NCBI GenBank assembly: GCA_013368375.1
Contig: JAACJP010000036.1
Location: 310,001 to 374,000, forward strand
DNA: 64,000 nucleotides
Origin: Tricholomella constricta
Lineage: Eukaryota > Basidiomycota > Agaricomycetes > Agaricales > Lyophyllaceae
Reading direction: 5' to 3'
The notes under the pieces were generated by a model, which ran no database searches, was not told the DNA's origin, and saw only the letters and a list, made by a program, of their open reading frames with translations. Made by a program: the position numbers and the translations under genes. Shown one piece after another: positions 23,298-34,705 of this stretch (position 1 is its first letter; each line of letters begins with the position of its first letter).

Positions 23298-24996
23298 GGC
23301 GTGCTTTTGAAGTCTCACTGAAAGTTAGAAGTTATACATAAGTGTCGGGCTTATCTCGGCGGTGGGGAGGGATGGACCCCACGTGGGGGTGTATCATACA
23401 TACATACCCTCTTGACGTAGGTTGACACTGATTGGCGCCAGGTGCGGCAACGGTCAAACCGTGGAGGACATTTTAGGGATCTTCGATTAAATTATTCTAA
23501 GATTATGTATGGATCGTGGGTGGAGTTCATTCAGAGGCGTTTTTGTGATGTCGCCAATATACATATACGTCTGTCTACCTGCAAACAGTAATCCTGATCA
23601 GTACATAAGTCGCAAGTGTTGGGCGTTCGCTCTCCTGCAGGGTATTAAAGTATGTTCTGCGGTACCATTTTTCTCTCACACTTGATAAGAACAAGGTAGG
23701 TTAGTGGGCTGAGCTTGTGCTATACATAGGTAGCAGGGCAGGGCCGCGGCACGCTTTTTTTTCTCCCCTAGATTGATATCGTTCCGGCAAGTCAAAGTGT
23801 ACCGCGGGTCTGCCTGAATCGGGTACGGTGGCCGACCCCCATAAGTCGCGCGACCCTTAAAGCCCATGGCATATTCCCTCAAGATGATAATTGAGGCCTT
23901 CTCACCCACGGCCAAGGATTTTTATCAACGCGACCTCCTTCGTTGTGGGCGCCTGTGTAGAAAAACCCCTCCCTTAAATCAGGGATGTGTGATGCGTTTA
24001 CATACTAACATGACTGTAGCCTGTAGGCTATTTAAGTAATACACCCTCATTTATTGAAGATCTCGGCTACGGTGAGTCCGTGGGAAGCGGCATCCCTGCT
24101 GGAGTCAAAAAACGTCGAAGGAGGAGTACTCGGAGTATGGTCGTTGATAAACCGTTCAAGGGTACGGTCCAACTACGGGAAGGCTGATCGAAACTATGCG
24201 GCCACTGGAAGAAAAAACGACCAGGTCCGGATGATGTTCTGAGCCTCGGGTTCCTTCAAGGCATGGGTCGAGACAATTGTCGTTGGATCGACCAGCCACG
24301 CGCATCGCACCGGGCAACCTTTCCTTGGCAGTTGATGTGATCACTGAATTCAGACACCTCCAGCAAGCCATCGTAAGGCATGGAGGTTCAAGGAGCAAGG
24401 CCTAGGCTTTGCTTGAGGGAGAGACCTGGACTGCTTCACCCACGGATGTGAAATAGGTCCCATGTCAAATTCCGGTGCCGGTTGGGTGAGTCAGCAAACC
24501 TACAGTTGACCATCATCTTCGAGTCTCCACAAGTCGGTGAGCTGGACTAGCAGAGTGTGCGGGTTGATAGGGGTATCTTTTACAGGTATGCACACCACTG
24601 AAAGAACTCCCGTGAACGTTTGCCGGGCGGTAAAGTGCGAGAAATGTGGCAAAACTACGTGGGCTGTAGGTGATGATGCAGACTGGTTAATGTGATGGCT
24701 GATGTGTTATGGATCAGGGCTGTGGCCAGCATGTCGAAGCAGTGAGTATTAGTATGACATGGAGAGTTGACGTGTTGAATGGGCTGGCGATCTGCAGGTG
24801 ATGCAAGAAGTAAAAGAAGAGGACAAGTGTGTCTGCGCGAGGAGTGCCTGATTTGGGATTAGTTATGAAACAGTGTTCGGGGTCTCGATGTAGGATTGAC
24901 CTGATCTTCAAAAGACGTTGCTGTTCTGCCTGAAGCAAGTTGTGAATTCTTGATAGTCTTCTCCTTGTCCTGCCCGCCCATGAAGCTGCCTCAACG
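23298..24996. other. 1.7-kb intergenic region, no gene seen
   Basis: 3' flank of the aminotransferase and 5' flank of the kinase. Short frames only; an upstream non-coding or short 5' exon of the kinase could hide here. Confidence 0.5.
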
Positions 24997-27900
24997 ATGA
25001 TCAAAAACGGAGTTTCGGTTTCTCACCTTATCAAGGCCCCCTTTGACCCAGCAGATGTCGTCACCACAGACCGTCTCAATGCCTACATGGACGAGGGCAG
25101 GCCCATGCTCAACAATTACACTCGCCATGCTAAAATCGGTGAGGGCCAGCACGGAGAGGTCTATCTCTGCTACCAGGTCAACCCACGATATCCTCAAGGC
25201 CACCCAGCTCGCCGTGTCCCCGTAGTCAGTACTCTCCATGTCCACCCGTCCACCACTCTCACCACTTTCCTCAAAATAGGCCATGAAGTCTGTAAAACGT
25301 GACAACCCCCGCGCGAAACAGTTTAGACAACTTAGACAGCAGCGCCTCCCCACCTCTCCCCACACGCCCCTCGTCGACCGCCTCAGCACCATTGAGGCTA
25401 AAATTCGCAAGGAAATTGCTATTATGAAAAAGTGCCGCCACCCTCATGTTGTTAGACTCTATGAAATCATCGACGATCGTTCCAGGGACAAAATTTACAT
25501 GGGTGAGCCGACGTCCTGTTTTTCGTTTCGGGCCCTCTTTGGTGTGGCAAAGCTCGCCCTGAAATTGTTTCCTGCTTCCCTCTGCCTCGTTTTGTGCAAA
25601 TCATGTATCGCTTACATGTATAATCCGTCTAGTGATGGAATACCTTGCGGGTGGTGAGGTGAAGTGGAAAAATGAAAACGACGAGCCCATCCTTAGCGTC
25701 GGCCAAACAAGACGCATCATCCGTGACGCCGTCCTCGGCCTAGAGTATCGTATGTACTCTACAGTGTGAACCTTCCCCGTCTAACGCCATGACACATAGT
25801 CCACCACCAAGGCATCATCCATCGCGATATCAAGCCTGCAAATCTGTTATGGACTGAGGATCGACGACAGGTCAAGATTGCAGACTTTGGTGTCTCACAT
25901 TTCTCGTATGCACAGCGGCTCGCAGCTGCTGGCGAAGACGGTGCGGTTGAGAATCCTGAGGACCCTATACTCCTAGACGACTCAGACCTCACACGGAGGG
26001 CCGGTACTCCCTCATTCCTGGCCCCAGAAATTGTTTTTGAGCACACAAAGGAACCGTCACTGTCTTTGCGAGACGTGCCCGCAGCAGCCTCCTCGTCTCT
26101 GGCCCACGGCGCCTCTTCACAGAGCGTGCCTAGTATGCAACGCCCTCCGGTTACCAAATCCATCGACATCTGGGCTCTGGGCGTGACCCTTTACTGCCTT
26201 CTTTTCGGCAGGACCCCATTTGTGGCCGATCCTGCTGCTGCCGGCACGGAGTGGAGTCTGTACAACTCCATCTGCAACCAGGACTGGAACATCCCTGAAG
26301 CGATGGGCTCTGATCGCCTGCCAACCGAGGGACGCCACCCAATTGGGGAAACGAGCGAAGGCACCCAGGTGGTGCGCCTTCTCGAGTTACTCCTAAAGAA
26401 GGACGTCAAGGCCCGCATTACCCTCGATCAAATCAAGGTGCGCAGTTACAAGCGAAACGTTTCGTGGATACAGCACATGCGCTAACCAACAATTACTCCC
26501 TATCTTTTTGCCTTTCCCTTTGCTTTTACAGCGCCACAAATGGATCCTCGGGGACCTCGCCGAGCCAGACAAGTGGCTGCAGCTCACCATGCCGCGGGGC
26601 AAGATCAACGTCTCTCTCGACGAGACCTCCGACGCCATGTCCTCCGTCCACTTCCGCTGGAATTGGGGCGTCGTCTCCCGCCGCATCTCCTCCCTCTTTC
26701 GTCGCTCCCGCGACCACCATCACCACCACCATCACCAGCACGACACAGGAGACCGCGGGCCCGTGCGCTCCGACCCCCACGTCCGCATACGCAGACACCA
26801 GAGCGCCCGTGTCGGTTCCACACCCTACTCGGCGTCCACCTCAGCATCGGCATCGGCGTCGGCTTCGGCTTCGGCGGCGTATACAGCCAAACGGGATATC
26901 AACAAGGGTAAACGCCGCGCGGATGTACGCGCACTGAAGATGGGGGGGCTGGGGGCGTCCAAGAGCCTCAGGTCCAAGTCCATCGAGCGCTGGCCCGTCT
27001 CCGGAAGAGGGGACCCTGCGAGCCGCAGCACGTCCGCGATCATGGAAGCGGCCCCTGACAAAAAGCGCCGTGGGTCCGTCACGCTCCTCGTTGGCGGGGA
27101 CCGCAACAATCGAGGGCGGGATCGGACTGGCCGGTTCGCTACAGTGTCGGGGCCGTCGAGCTCGGCCATTACCACCACTACTTCAACCACGACGACGACG
27201 ACGACGACGACGACCGGGGGAGCGGGGGCGGGGGATCACAAGCCCAAAACGCGCTTCGCGAATCTTTTCAACTTCAACTCGATAACGCACTGGCGGCCGA
27301 ACAAGTTTGCTTCCTCGTCCTCCTCAGCGTCGGCGTCGGCGGGGGCATCGCCTATCGACGGGCCCTCCTCCTCCTCTGCCTCCTCCGACCGCGACCGCGA
27401 TCGTACGCCGGGCCCCGTGCGCCGCGCGTCCCGCCGGAGCGAGGAGGCGCTGCGGTCCCACCGCCACCGGGGGCCGGGCCCGGCACAATGCCCCAATGCG
27501 CCGCTGACGGTGGACCGTCGCGCGTCGAGCTGGGGCCAGGGCGACCAGCCCATGGAGTTTGCGGAAGCGGTCAGTTTGGCGGCGTCGTCGTCGTATGAGT
27601 ATCATGATCATGAGCGTGAGAGGGAGAGGGAGAGGGAGGGAGGGCCGCGTGGGTCGGGCGGGATTTATGTGTATGCGGATCGGGATCGGGATAGGGATCG
27701 GGATAGGGATAGGGATAGGGATAGGGATAGGGAGAGGGAGAGGGAGAGGGAGAGGGCGTTTGCGCCGAGGACGCCGTCGCGCCTGTCGACGAATGTGGCA
27801 ACTGCATCCCCGACGAGCGGGTCGGGGTCCCAGGGGGACGAGGACGAGGACGAGGACGAGGATGGTGAGGAGAGGAGGCGGTTCGGGCCGCCGTGCTTTG

Positions 27901-28145
27901 ATGAAGACTCGTCGACGATTGCGAGTGCGGTTGGGGACTGGCAGAATGGAAGCGGAAGCGAGGAAGACGAGGATGGTTTTGGTGATGAGGATGAGGATGA
28001 GGATGAGGATGATGGCGACGGGGCTGCTGAGTCTGCAGAAGGCGGGGTGGCCGAGGACGACAGCGACGACGACGACGGGGACGAGGACCAAGAGGAAAAT
28101 GTAGTTACTTTCTCTCCCAGAAGGCATCCGCGCGCCATAGATTGA
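24997..28145 (+). CDS. Ser/Thr protein kinase, CaMKK / SNF1-activating (Sak1-Tos3-Elm1, Ssp1) type, 938 aa
   Basis: Five exons (24997-25221, 25280-25502, 25633-25749, 25800-26437, 26532-28145) give 938 aa. The kinase domain has the glycine loop GEGQHGEVYL (about residues 48-57), ATP lysine in AMKSVKRD, HRDIKPANLL, DFG in KIADFGVSHF, and the activation-loop end RRAGTPSFLAPEIVF; the conserved Thr before PSFLAPE fits kinases acting upstream of AMPK/Snf1. The domain ends with RHKWILGDLAEPDKWL. The last ~480 residues are disordered: His runs, Ser-Ala runs, poly-Thr, a long Asp-Arg/Glu-Arg dipeptide array and two acidic Glu-Asp blocks. Assignment to CaMKK-like rests on the insert-rich catalytic core; Elm1-like is the closest alternative. 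Confidence 0.9.
26706..26745 (+). repeat. CAC/CAT repeat encoding a His run
   Basis: Imperfect (CAC/CAT)n inside the kinase last exon, coding for HHHHHHHQH. Confidence 0.8.
27173..27215 (+). repeat. Thr-coding ACC/ACG trinucleotide repeat
   Basis: Imperfect (ACN)n tract, mostly ACG units, coding for about 15 threonines with one serine in the kinase tail. Confidence 0.85.
27676..27756 (+). repeat. Hexanucleotide array (GATMGG/GAGAGG)n encoding Asp-Arg and Glu-Arg repeats
   Basis: GATCGG and GATAGG units pass into GAGAGG units without changing frame, coding for about nine DR dipeptides followed by ER dipeptides. A shorter GAGAGG stretch lies at about 27617-27640. Length is a multiple of six, so slippage keeps the frame open. 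Confidence 0.9.
27836..28085 (+). repeat. Acidic GAN/GAC repeat blocks (Asp/Glu-rich tail)
   Basis: Two tracts (about 27836-27868 and 27960-28020) of GAGGAC/GATGAG units and a further Asp-rich block near 28057-28085 encode DEDEDEDEDG-like runs in the kinase C-terminus. Confidence 0.85.
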
Positions 28146-28984
28146 TTGATTCGTGCACGGCCTTGCAGGGCTCTCTTCTCGTCAGTCCCCGCCCCGTCCG
28201 TTGGTCATCGTTTTCTTCTCTTCCTCTTCCCTATTTTCTTTTTTTTTGCCTTCTCATGTTAGATTCAGATCTTTTGGACAACTTCTGGGACATTTCTCTT
28301 TATCTCAAGTACAACGTTCCTTTACTTCCCCCCCCCCCCCCCACCCTTCCCCCCCTCTTCCAGCCTATCTCCACACACACACACACCCTCTGCTCACACA
28401 CATCATCTCATCTGGTCACCACCTCTTAGATGCCGGGCTCCCCACCTCGCATTATACTATCTCCCATTATGCATGGGCGTGACCTTTCTCTCCAAGGACT
28501 TGTATTAGAGTATTACTAGTCTCCGTTAGACGACGCTATAAGTGTCCGCACTGTACAGTACTATACATGGATTCGCACAACAAGCATTAAACAGCTGCGA
28601 TAGATGGGAAAAAGAGCACTGACGGCGGGCGGAGCGGACGCGCGCCACGTCACATGAGATGAGGGCCGGCGAGCGGAGGGGCGGGCGCTCGTGGCTCGAG
28701 GGCAAAGGAGACCATGGAAAAGGAGGAAGAAGGAGGGGAGGGAAGGGGAAGCGGAACTGTGCATAAGTACGATGGGTGAATGAGTGGTGGGTCGGCGTAT
28801 GGCCTGTATGGTAAGCATATAGACAGTCAAAATGAATGTGGGTGGCATGAGACATGTGAGAGGAAGGAAAATGCATATGTAACAGTATAGAAAGGACTGT
28901 ACCGGTGGGCATGAGAGGGGAGGGAAGGGGGAGAGGGACGGCGTAAGGGGGATGCAAAGTAGGTGGGCGGCCACTCTTCATATA
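28146..28984. other. Convergent 3' intergenic region with low-complexity tracts
   Basis: Lies between the stops of the kinase (+) and the coiled-coil gene (-). Holds a pyrimidine-rich 3'UTR, a C run near 28328-28344, a CA run near 28369-28384 and a G/A-rich block near 28700-28950. No gene seen. Confidence 0.6.
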
Positions 28985-31900
28985 TCATGTGGGCCACCCG
29001 CGAGCGATGCGTGCCGCACCACCGCCGACCCGACCCAGGAAATTCCACACGGCAGCCGTGCCGTCAGGTGAGAAGCCCTCCCCGGCGGCCTGCATCGTGT
29101 TAAAGCTGCTCCAGGCCGTGCGGTCGTAGTACGTCGGCCCCCCTTGCACGGAGTAGTGGGGCACCATGTACGGGCTGACAGCGAGCAGCACCAGCGCCGA
29201 CGCACCAATCCACATCACGACCTGTCCCGCAACGCCCGTCGACGAGCTCGCTGGTGCGTTCTTGTCGCCATAAACATAGGTGTTGTAGATGTTATAGAAG
29301 CGGCCTCCCCGACGCGGCTTGCCGTCCTTGGGCGAGCGGGGTGCGCGCTCAGAGCTCTCGACGATCTTGTCGATGACCATGCACTCGACGCCGAGCTCCT
29401 CCTTCAACGCCTTCCACTCCTCAATGGCTTCGGCGGAGATGCCGCCCTCCACAGCCTCGAAGGGGATCTTCGCGCCCGGATGCCATTTCTTGAGCGTCTC
29501 CGCCAGAGCGCGCCATTCGCGTTCCTCCTGCTCCTGGACGTTGATCTGGTTGTACGCCGGGGGCTCGTCATGCGGCTCCATGGCACGTAGATGGGCTTTG
29601 GGTGTGGGAGGAATGATGGTGGATGAGGATGAGGCCATGCTTTCGGTCTGTTCGGCCTGTGGTGACGGGGAGCGGGAGACTTCCTCGATCTCGTCGGTTT
29701 GCACCTGCATTTCGGCCATGATGCGTAGAACGGGGATGGGGTCTGGCTCCGTCTGTGTAGCGAAGGTAGCAAGCCGTGGGGCCTCCGTCTGGGTGCTGAA
29801 GGACACCCTGATGACCTTGGGCTCTGGATCGGTCTGAGTTTGGTGTGATGTGGAAAAGAAGAGCGGGTCGTATTGGCAAGAACTGTCCGAGTACTCCTTG
29901 GTCTCCTCAAAAGTGGTTGTTTGGATTTCAAGCTTATTTGCGCGACTAGGAACTTTCTATCATGAACAAAGGCATCAGCAGTCGTACGGTTGACAGGTTG
30001 ACAAGAGAAGGGAAAATCGAAAACATACCCGTTTTTTGCGTGTAATAATGGTCTGAATAACGTCCTCACCCTCAGTCTCTTCCCCGTCGTCCACCTCAAT
30101 CGACACATTACTCAGCTCCTCCTCCACGACCTGCTCCTCCTCCGCATCCATTCCCCACCCGCCCCTCATCTTCCCCAGAAGTTCTGCGCCCAGGCTCTTG
30201 CTCACACTATTGGTCGCGCTCGACTGTCCACTCCCGCCTGTCGCCGCAACCGCATTGTTCCGCATCTCGTCCATGTCAAAGCGCATCCTGTCAATCGTCT
30301 CCTTCAGCAGCAAGTTCTCCTGCTTCTGTTCGTCGAGCTGTGCATGCGCCTGCTGGGCAACGGATAACTCGTTCTCGAGCTGTACGATGCGCGCCTCGTA
30401 CGACTCGTGCTCCTTTGCCCATTTAGCATTCTCCATTTCGTGTAGGGAGGCAGCTTCGCGCAAATTGCGAATCATCTCTTCGCGTTGTCGCAGCTCGTCG
30501 CGATATTTCTCGGATGCCGCTGCAAGTGATATTACTATCAAAGATTTTGCCGCGTGGAGTAATGATACATACTGCATTGTTCTTGATACTGCCGCTGTAA
30601 ACTGGTATATGTCGATCGTGCATGTTCCAGGGCCTTCGTTACCTTCGCAATCTCAAGTTCAAGCTGGCCAATCTGCGTCATGTTTTGCCGCTGCAAAAAA
30701 AATTAAGCAAGTTAGTACGTGGTCCACCAGAACAGGAAAACCAACGGACCTCTTTGGATCTCAACTCTTTCTCCTCCCGCTTCGTCGCGTTCAGCTCTGT
30801 CCTCATCTCCTCCAAACGACCCTGCATGTCCTCCAGCTCCGACTCGTGCTCCAACAATTTATTCTGCAGTGTCTTCTCCGCATCCATCAGCTTCTTCCCA
30901 AGATCTGCGTTTGCCCTCTGCAGTACATCCAACCGGTCCATTGGCTCCATCGAGATTGTCGAGCTGGCCGTTGACCGGTCCATCACAAGCCCGAGGGCCG
31001 AGTCCTCGTTATCAGAGTCCGAGTCCTCCGACGACCGTGGCATTGGCAGCGACGATACAGACTTCATAAACTCGGCATCGTTCCGTTGCCCACGGTAGTC
31101 ATAAAGGGGGTTGGCATCAATAGTGTGGTCGTTCTCGTCGTCGCGGTCGCCAAAGTTACTGAAGTGGTTCTGCGGCTGAGACTGAGCTCGCGAGTGTGGT
31201 CGGGACGGAGGGCGGCCGAAGATGGGAGATGTCACGGGAGAAAAGGCGCTGAGATCGGCTGAGATGTTGGAGGGTGATGTGGGATTCGACGGCGCGCGTG
31301 AGCGCCCTGGTGTGCGACCAAATGCGAATGAGCTGGGGCTGACAGAGAACGACTGCGAGGCCTTAGGATTTGAACGAATTCTAGTGGCCAGAAATCTTAC
31401 CTCGGAGTCACTACGGCTTCCGGCATCACTCTTACGCCTGTGTGCAGGTGCGGGGCGCTTAGCCCAGCTCGACGGCGCGTTGTTTGTAAGCGGAGTCGAG
31501 CGTTGTCGGCGCTCCGAGTCGAACGGTGATTTTGCTGACGTGGGTGTCTGTGGGGGCCCGCGAGACGACCTACGGCTGCCAGACGAGTTGAATCCTGATG
31601 TACCATTTGAATCACTGCTGGATGATCGCTGGTAGCCGTCATCGCGGTCGTTCGAGCGCCCACGGCCCGGAAAATAGCTGTCCTCGTCTGTCGTCGGACT
31701 TCGTGGGGGACTATGTTTGGTCTTTTCTGCAATAAACCCGATGAGAATGGTGGGCGTAACTTCGAGACCGGGGTTCGCGTCGATCAATTGTTTGAGCATG
31801 TCGGTTTCTTGGTCGCTCATGAGTTTGACCCCATCGTAGAGGTCCGAAAAGGCGTTAAATACATCAACAAGGTTGTCTGCGGGGATGACTGGTTCTCCGG

Positions 31901-32048
31901 CATCGTTAATGTGTGAATTCGGGTGTTGATTGAAGATATCTTGAAGTTGTTGCTCGATGTCTGCGATAGATTGTCTATGTCGCCCAAAGGTGGCCTAATT
32001 ACACCCGTTAAAAGACTGTTAGCAAGAAAAATATGCCATGCTCACCAT
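28985..32048 (-). CDS. Tail-anchored coiled-coil protein with EF-hand-like N-terminus, 942 aa
   Basis: Five exons (32048-32046, 31994-30750, 30690-30573, 30519-30029, 29956-28985) give 942 aa; exon 1 is just the ATG. Residues ~1-90 (FGRHRQSIADIEQQLQDIF...GFIAEKT) look like a helical EF-hand-like pair. A ~230-residue Ser/Arg/Pro-rich disordered segment follows, then ~250 residues of heptad-type coiled coil (LQRANADLGKKLMDAEKTLQ through LLKETIDRMRFDMDEM), an acidic stretch, four short TQTE/TQTD/VQTD repeats, and near the end a single hydrophobic helix VVMWIGASALVLLAVSPYMV with ~55 residues after it, ending ARGWPT. The layout fits a membrane-anchored cytoskeletal linker such as a KASH-type protein; that role is inference. 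Confidence 0.85.
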
Positions 32049-33199
32049 TATGTAGAGGGTCAGTGATGGGTGTCGCAGAAGAAAGGGATTTACTATACCA
32101 TTTGCTGCCACAAGCTACAACGTCAAGTTCAACATAGCACAATGTTCTCGTGAAGCGGCCATTGTCGTGCAACCCAAACAACTGTACACAAAACTCCCAA
32201 CACATCGACCTCCGCGTCGCCGCTTGCTGTCGCGTTACTTGGCAACCGTCTCCTCGGATTGATTCGGGCTCATGTCATAGGCCAGCCTGGCCAGATGCCT
32301 CATGTTTCTTTGACTCCGATCGGGGAACGTTCCAGGATCGAACAGGAACTTAGGCCATACGCACGATGGCAACTGGAAGCTGACTGTGCTAGATCGTATA
32401 AAATCTGCCTTTGCAATCCAAAAGCAATTACTATGCCGCCGAGGCTGAAGTTCCCAAGATTTGTCAGTCACGATCGTATCGACCCCGAGACACTAAGTCG
32501 TTGGGGAAAATATTCTTTGCTACGACATAACTCTGGTCATTTCTCCAACTTCGTGCACTCGGCAAGACCAGTCCAGGTATGGGTGACCTTTGACACACAA
32601 CGCTGTGGTGGCTTGGCAAATCGATTGGCCAATTCTACTCTTTCGGCCTCGTTTTTAGACAATGAGCTATAACAAATTCAAGCACACCCGGGCTATGGCA
32701 GATCCTCATCTACTCGGTGTTTTGCACTTCTCGCATCGCTGGCGTCATTTTTACTTCGGGGTCCTGTACACTACACCTAGTTGGAGCATTCCCTTGTCTA
32801 ATGGAAGACGACATACCTGTCCTTCAGGCTGCCCAGCTGGTTGGAGATCATTACCCCATGACAGAGTTGTCCCACAATATCTATCTTTCCCCCATTCGGC
32901 CTCCATCCAAAGGTCTCGGTCTGACTCCTAGCCATACATACTCCCTCTGTGATGATGACATGCGCTCTTCACCTTGCCTATCATATCCACGCCGCGCAAT
33001 AACGTGTTCTGGTCTTTGCACTTGCTTGGGACATCTCGCGTGCTTTTTGCATGTGCTCATCCTGGATCAACTCTTTTTAAAACTAGCCAGCCTTTTGTCA
33101 AGTGATTGCTAACCTCAGAGGACTGGTGCTTGCAGACCCGAACACGAGTGAGGACTAGATCGACATACATAGCCGCCATTTGGAAATGACAAGAGCATA
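32049..33199. other. Intergenic, no convincing gene
   Basis: A plus frame with an internal ATG at 32432 (MPPRLKFPRFVSHDRIDPET, ends 32672) and another at 32662-32931 have no recognisable domain. They may be part of the F-box remnant just downstream. Confidence 0.35.
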
Positions 33200-33760
33200 G
33201 CCATTTTATCAGTCCCCTCCTTGCCATTCCTTGTACACGAAACCTTGCGGAATCAGTTTTCTCAAAGACTATTTCTGTATTCTTCATCCAAAGTTCTCTC
33301 CCCCCTAAACCCCAACATTGTTTCAGACTCAAAGCCCGCAATCCTGGATTTAAATTGTAGCAACGATCTTTACATCTGTTGCTGGAAGGCGTCGAACTCC
33401 AATTCGTACCCAACTTCGACACCACGGACGAGGATATCCTACAATTCATCCGCTCCTTTAGCTCGCACGGAATTCTTGTACCCGCGGCGCGATAACAACC
33501 CTCTAAGGGTCTCAAGCTTGATCGCTTGCGAATATCCCACTTCCCACCGTTCAGGACACTTACGACCATTGGACACCTTGTTTTACGTTGTTCTGGACCT
33601 GATCAAATCATTGTTTTCTGGCCCCCGCCGTATTTTGGACGTTACGAACATTCATTTACGCCCATGATGTCTTTGGCTTATATCTTGCCTTTTTCTGAAG
33701 TCGTTTCAAGCTTTGCATTTACATCTACATCGGTCTTGTGAAACAACGTTCGAACGCTCA
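33200..33760 (+). pseudogene. F-box/LRR-family remnant
   Basis: Plus-strand frame at about 33388-33492 reads LEGVELQFVPN then TTDEDILQFIRSFS and stops at a TAA. This matches in layout the segment LKDVDFRLQN...VTDETILRFILAR of the intact F-box gene at 50032-51714. Flanking frames (LDTLFYVVLDLIKSLF) are out of phase with it and no F-box or start survives. Read as a decayed paralogue. Confidence 0.4.
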
Positions 33761-34567
33761 ACTTTTAGGCCATGGATACTGGCTACTGCTACGACCTGCC
33801 ATGGCAAATATCTAAGTGGGGGCGCGTTCGTCAGTGCTATTAAAGTGCAATGACCACTAAGGACCGAATAAATATAGAGACATTGTCAACGTCTGGCGTC
33901 CTCGTCTGAGTCGGTAACACCTCTCATACATCTGAGATGGGTGTTATATAGAGAAGATGTGCGGTAGACCACTCCAGGTTTACTACATTGTGCATCGGCA
34001 CTCCGATTCAAGTTGATTTTCTCAGCTTTCGACGCTGACACCGGCACAATTTCTGAATTCAGGCGTATGTAAGAATTTTACCACTCTCAGCAGACTTTGT
34101 GCATTACAAATCAACGAGATTTTTACAAGTTCAAATCAAACGTACCCCAGATTAGCTGCGCCGCCCTCATGGATGATGGAGCCTCAGGCCTCATAATTGC
34201 AACTGTCGTTCCGAAGGACTCGGCGATCAGCTGACTAACGCGCCTATGTCTCGTGACCGTGCTTGTTGGTGCTTGGCATGGGGGCCAAAAATAGTTACTT
34301 CAGTTATTTGTCTTGACGCCCGACTCGAGACGCGGGCATCACAATCTCTTTTTTTTTTGCAAATCATTCATGCGCTCATTCCTTAAAAATTGCGGCTCTC
34401 ATTCGATAAAATGGCGGGTATCAAAGCCGGTATGCTGCTTGCGGGACTGCCCAGCAAGAAATTCAAATCCACTCTCTAAAAAAAACGCGACCAAAGCAAA
34501 AAAAGACGGAGCGCGGTGTCATAAGTTTTTATTCGTGGGGAGAGTACAGTTCATGACGCACTAGCAG
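33761..34567. other. AT-rich intergenic region upstream of the GH18 gene
   Basis: No gene seen. Runs of T and A occur near 34350-34500. Confidence 0.5.
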
Positions 34568-34575
34568 TATAAATG
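34568..34575 (+). promoter_or_regulatory. TATA box of the GH18 gene
   Basis: TATAAATG about 138 bp upstream of the ATG at 34706, leaving a normal-length 5'UTR. Confidence 0.5.
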
Positions 34576-34705
34576 CAAACCTTCCTCCAGATGGCCTCTT
34601 TAACGTCCCACACTCGCTACCCCGACTGCTGCACTCACTGTCGCTCGCTATCTCAACTGTCTCTCGCTAATTTATCTGTCACTCCCTACGCTTTGCCGTT
34701 ACAAT

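Noticed and set aside
27676..27756. CRISPR-like array
   Set aside because: Units are contiguous hexamers with no spacers, inside a eukaryotic coding exon.
27559..28138. Long open frames on both strands in 26.5-28.1 kb (for example Ile-Pro or Ser-Leu repeat proteins antisense to the kinase)
   Set aside because: They are shadows of frame-safe microsatellites in the kinase tail; only the + frame that continues the kinase domain has conserved sequence.
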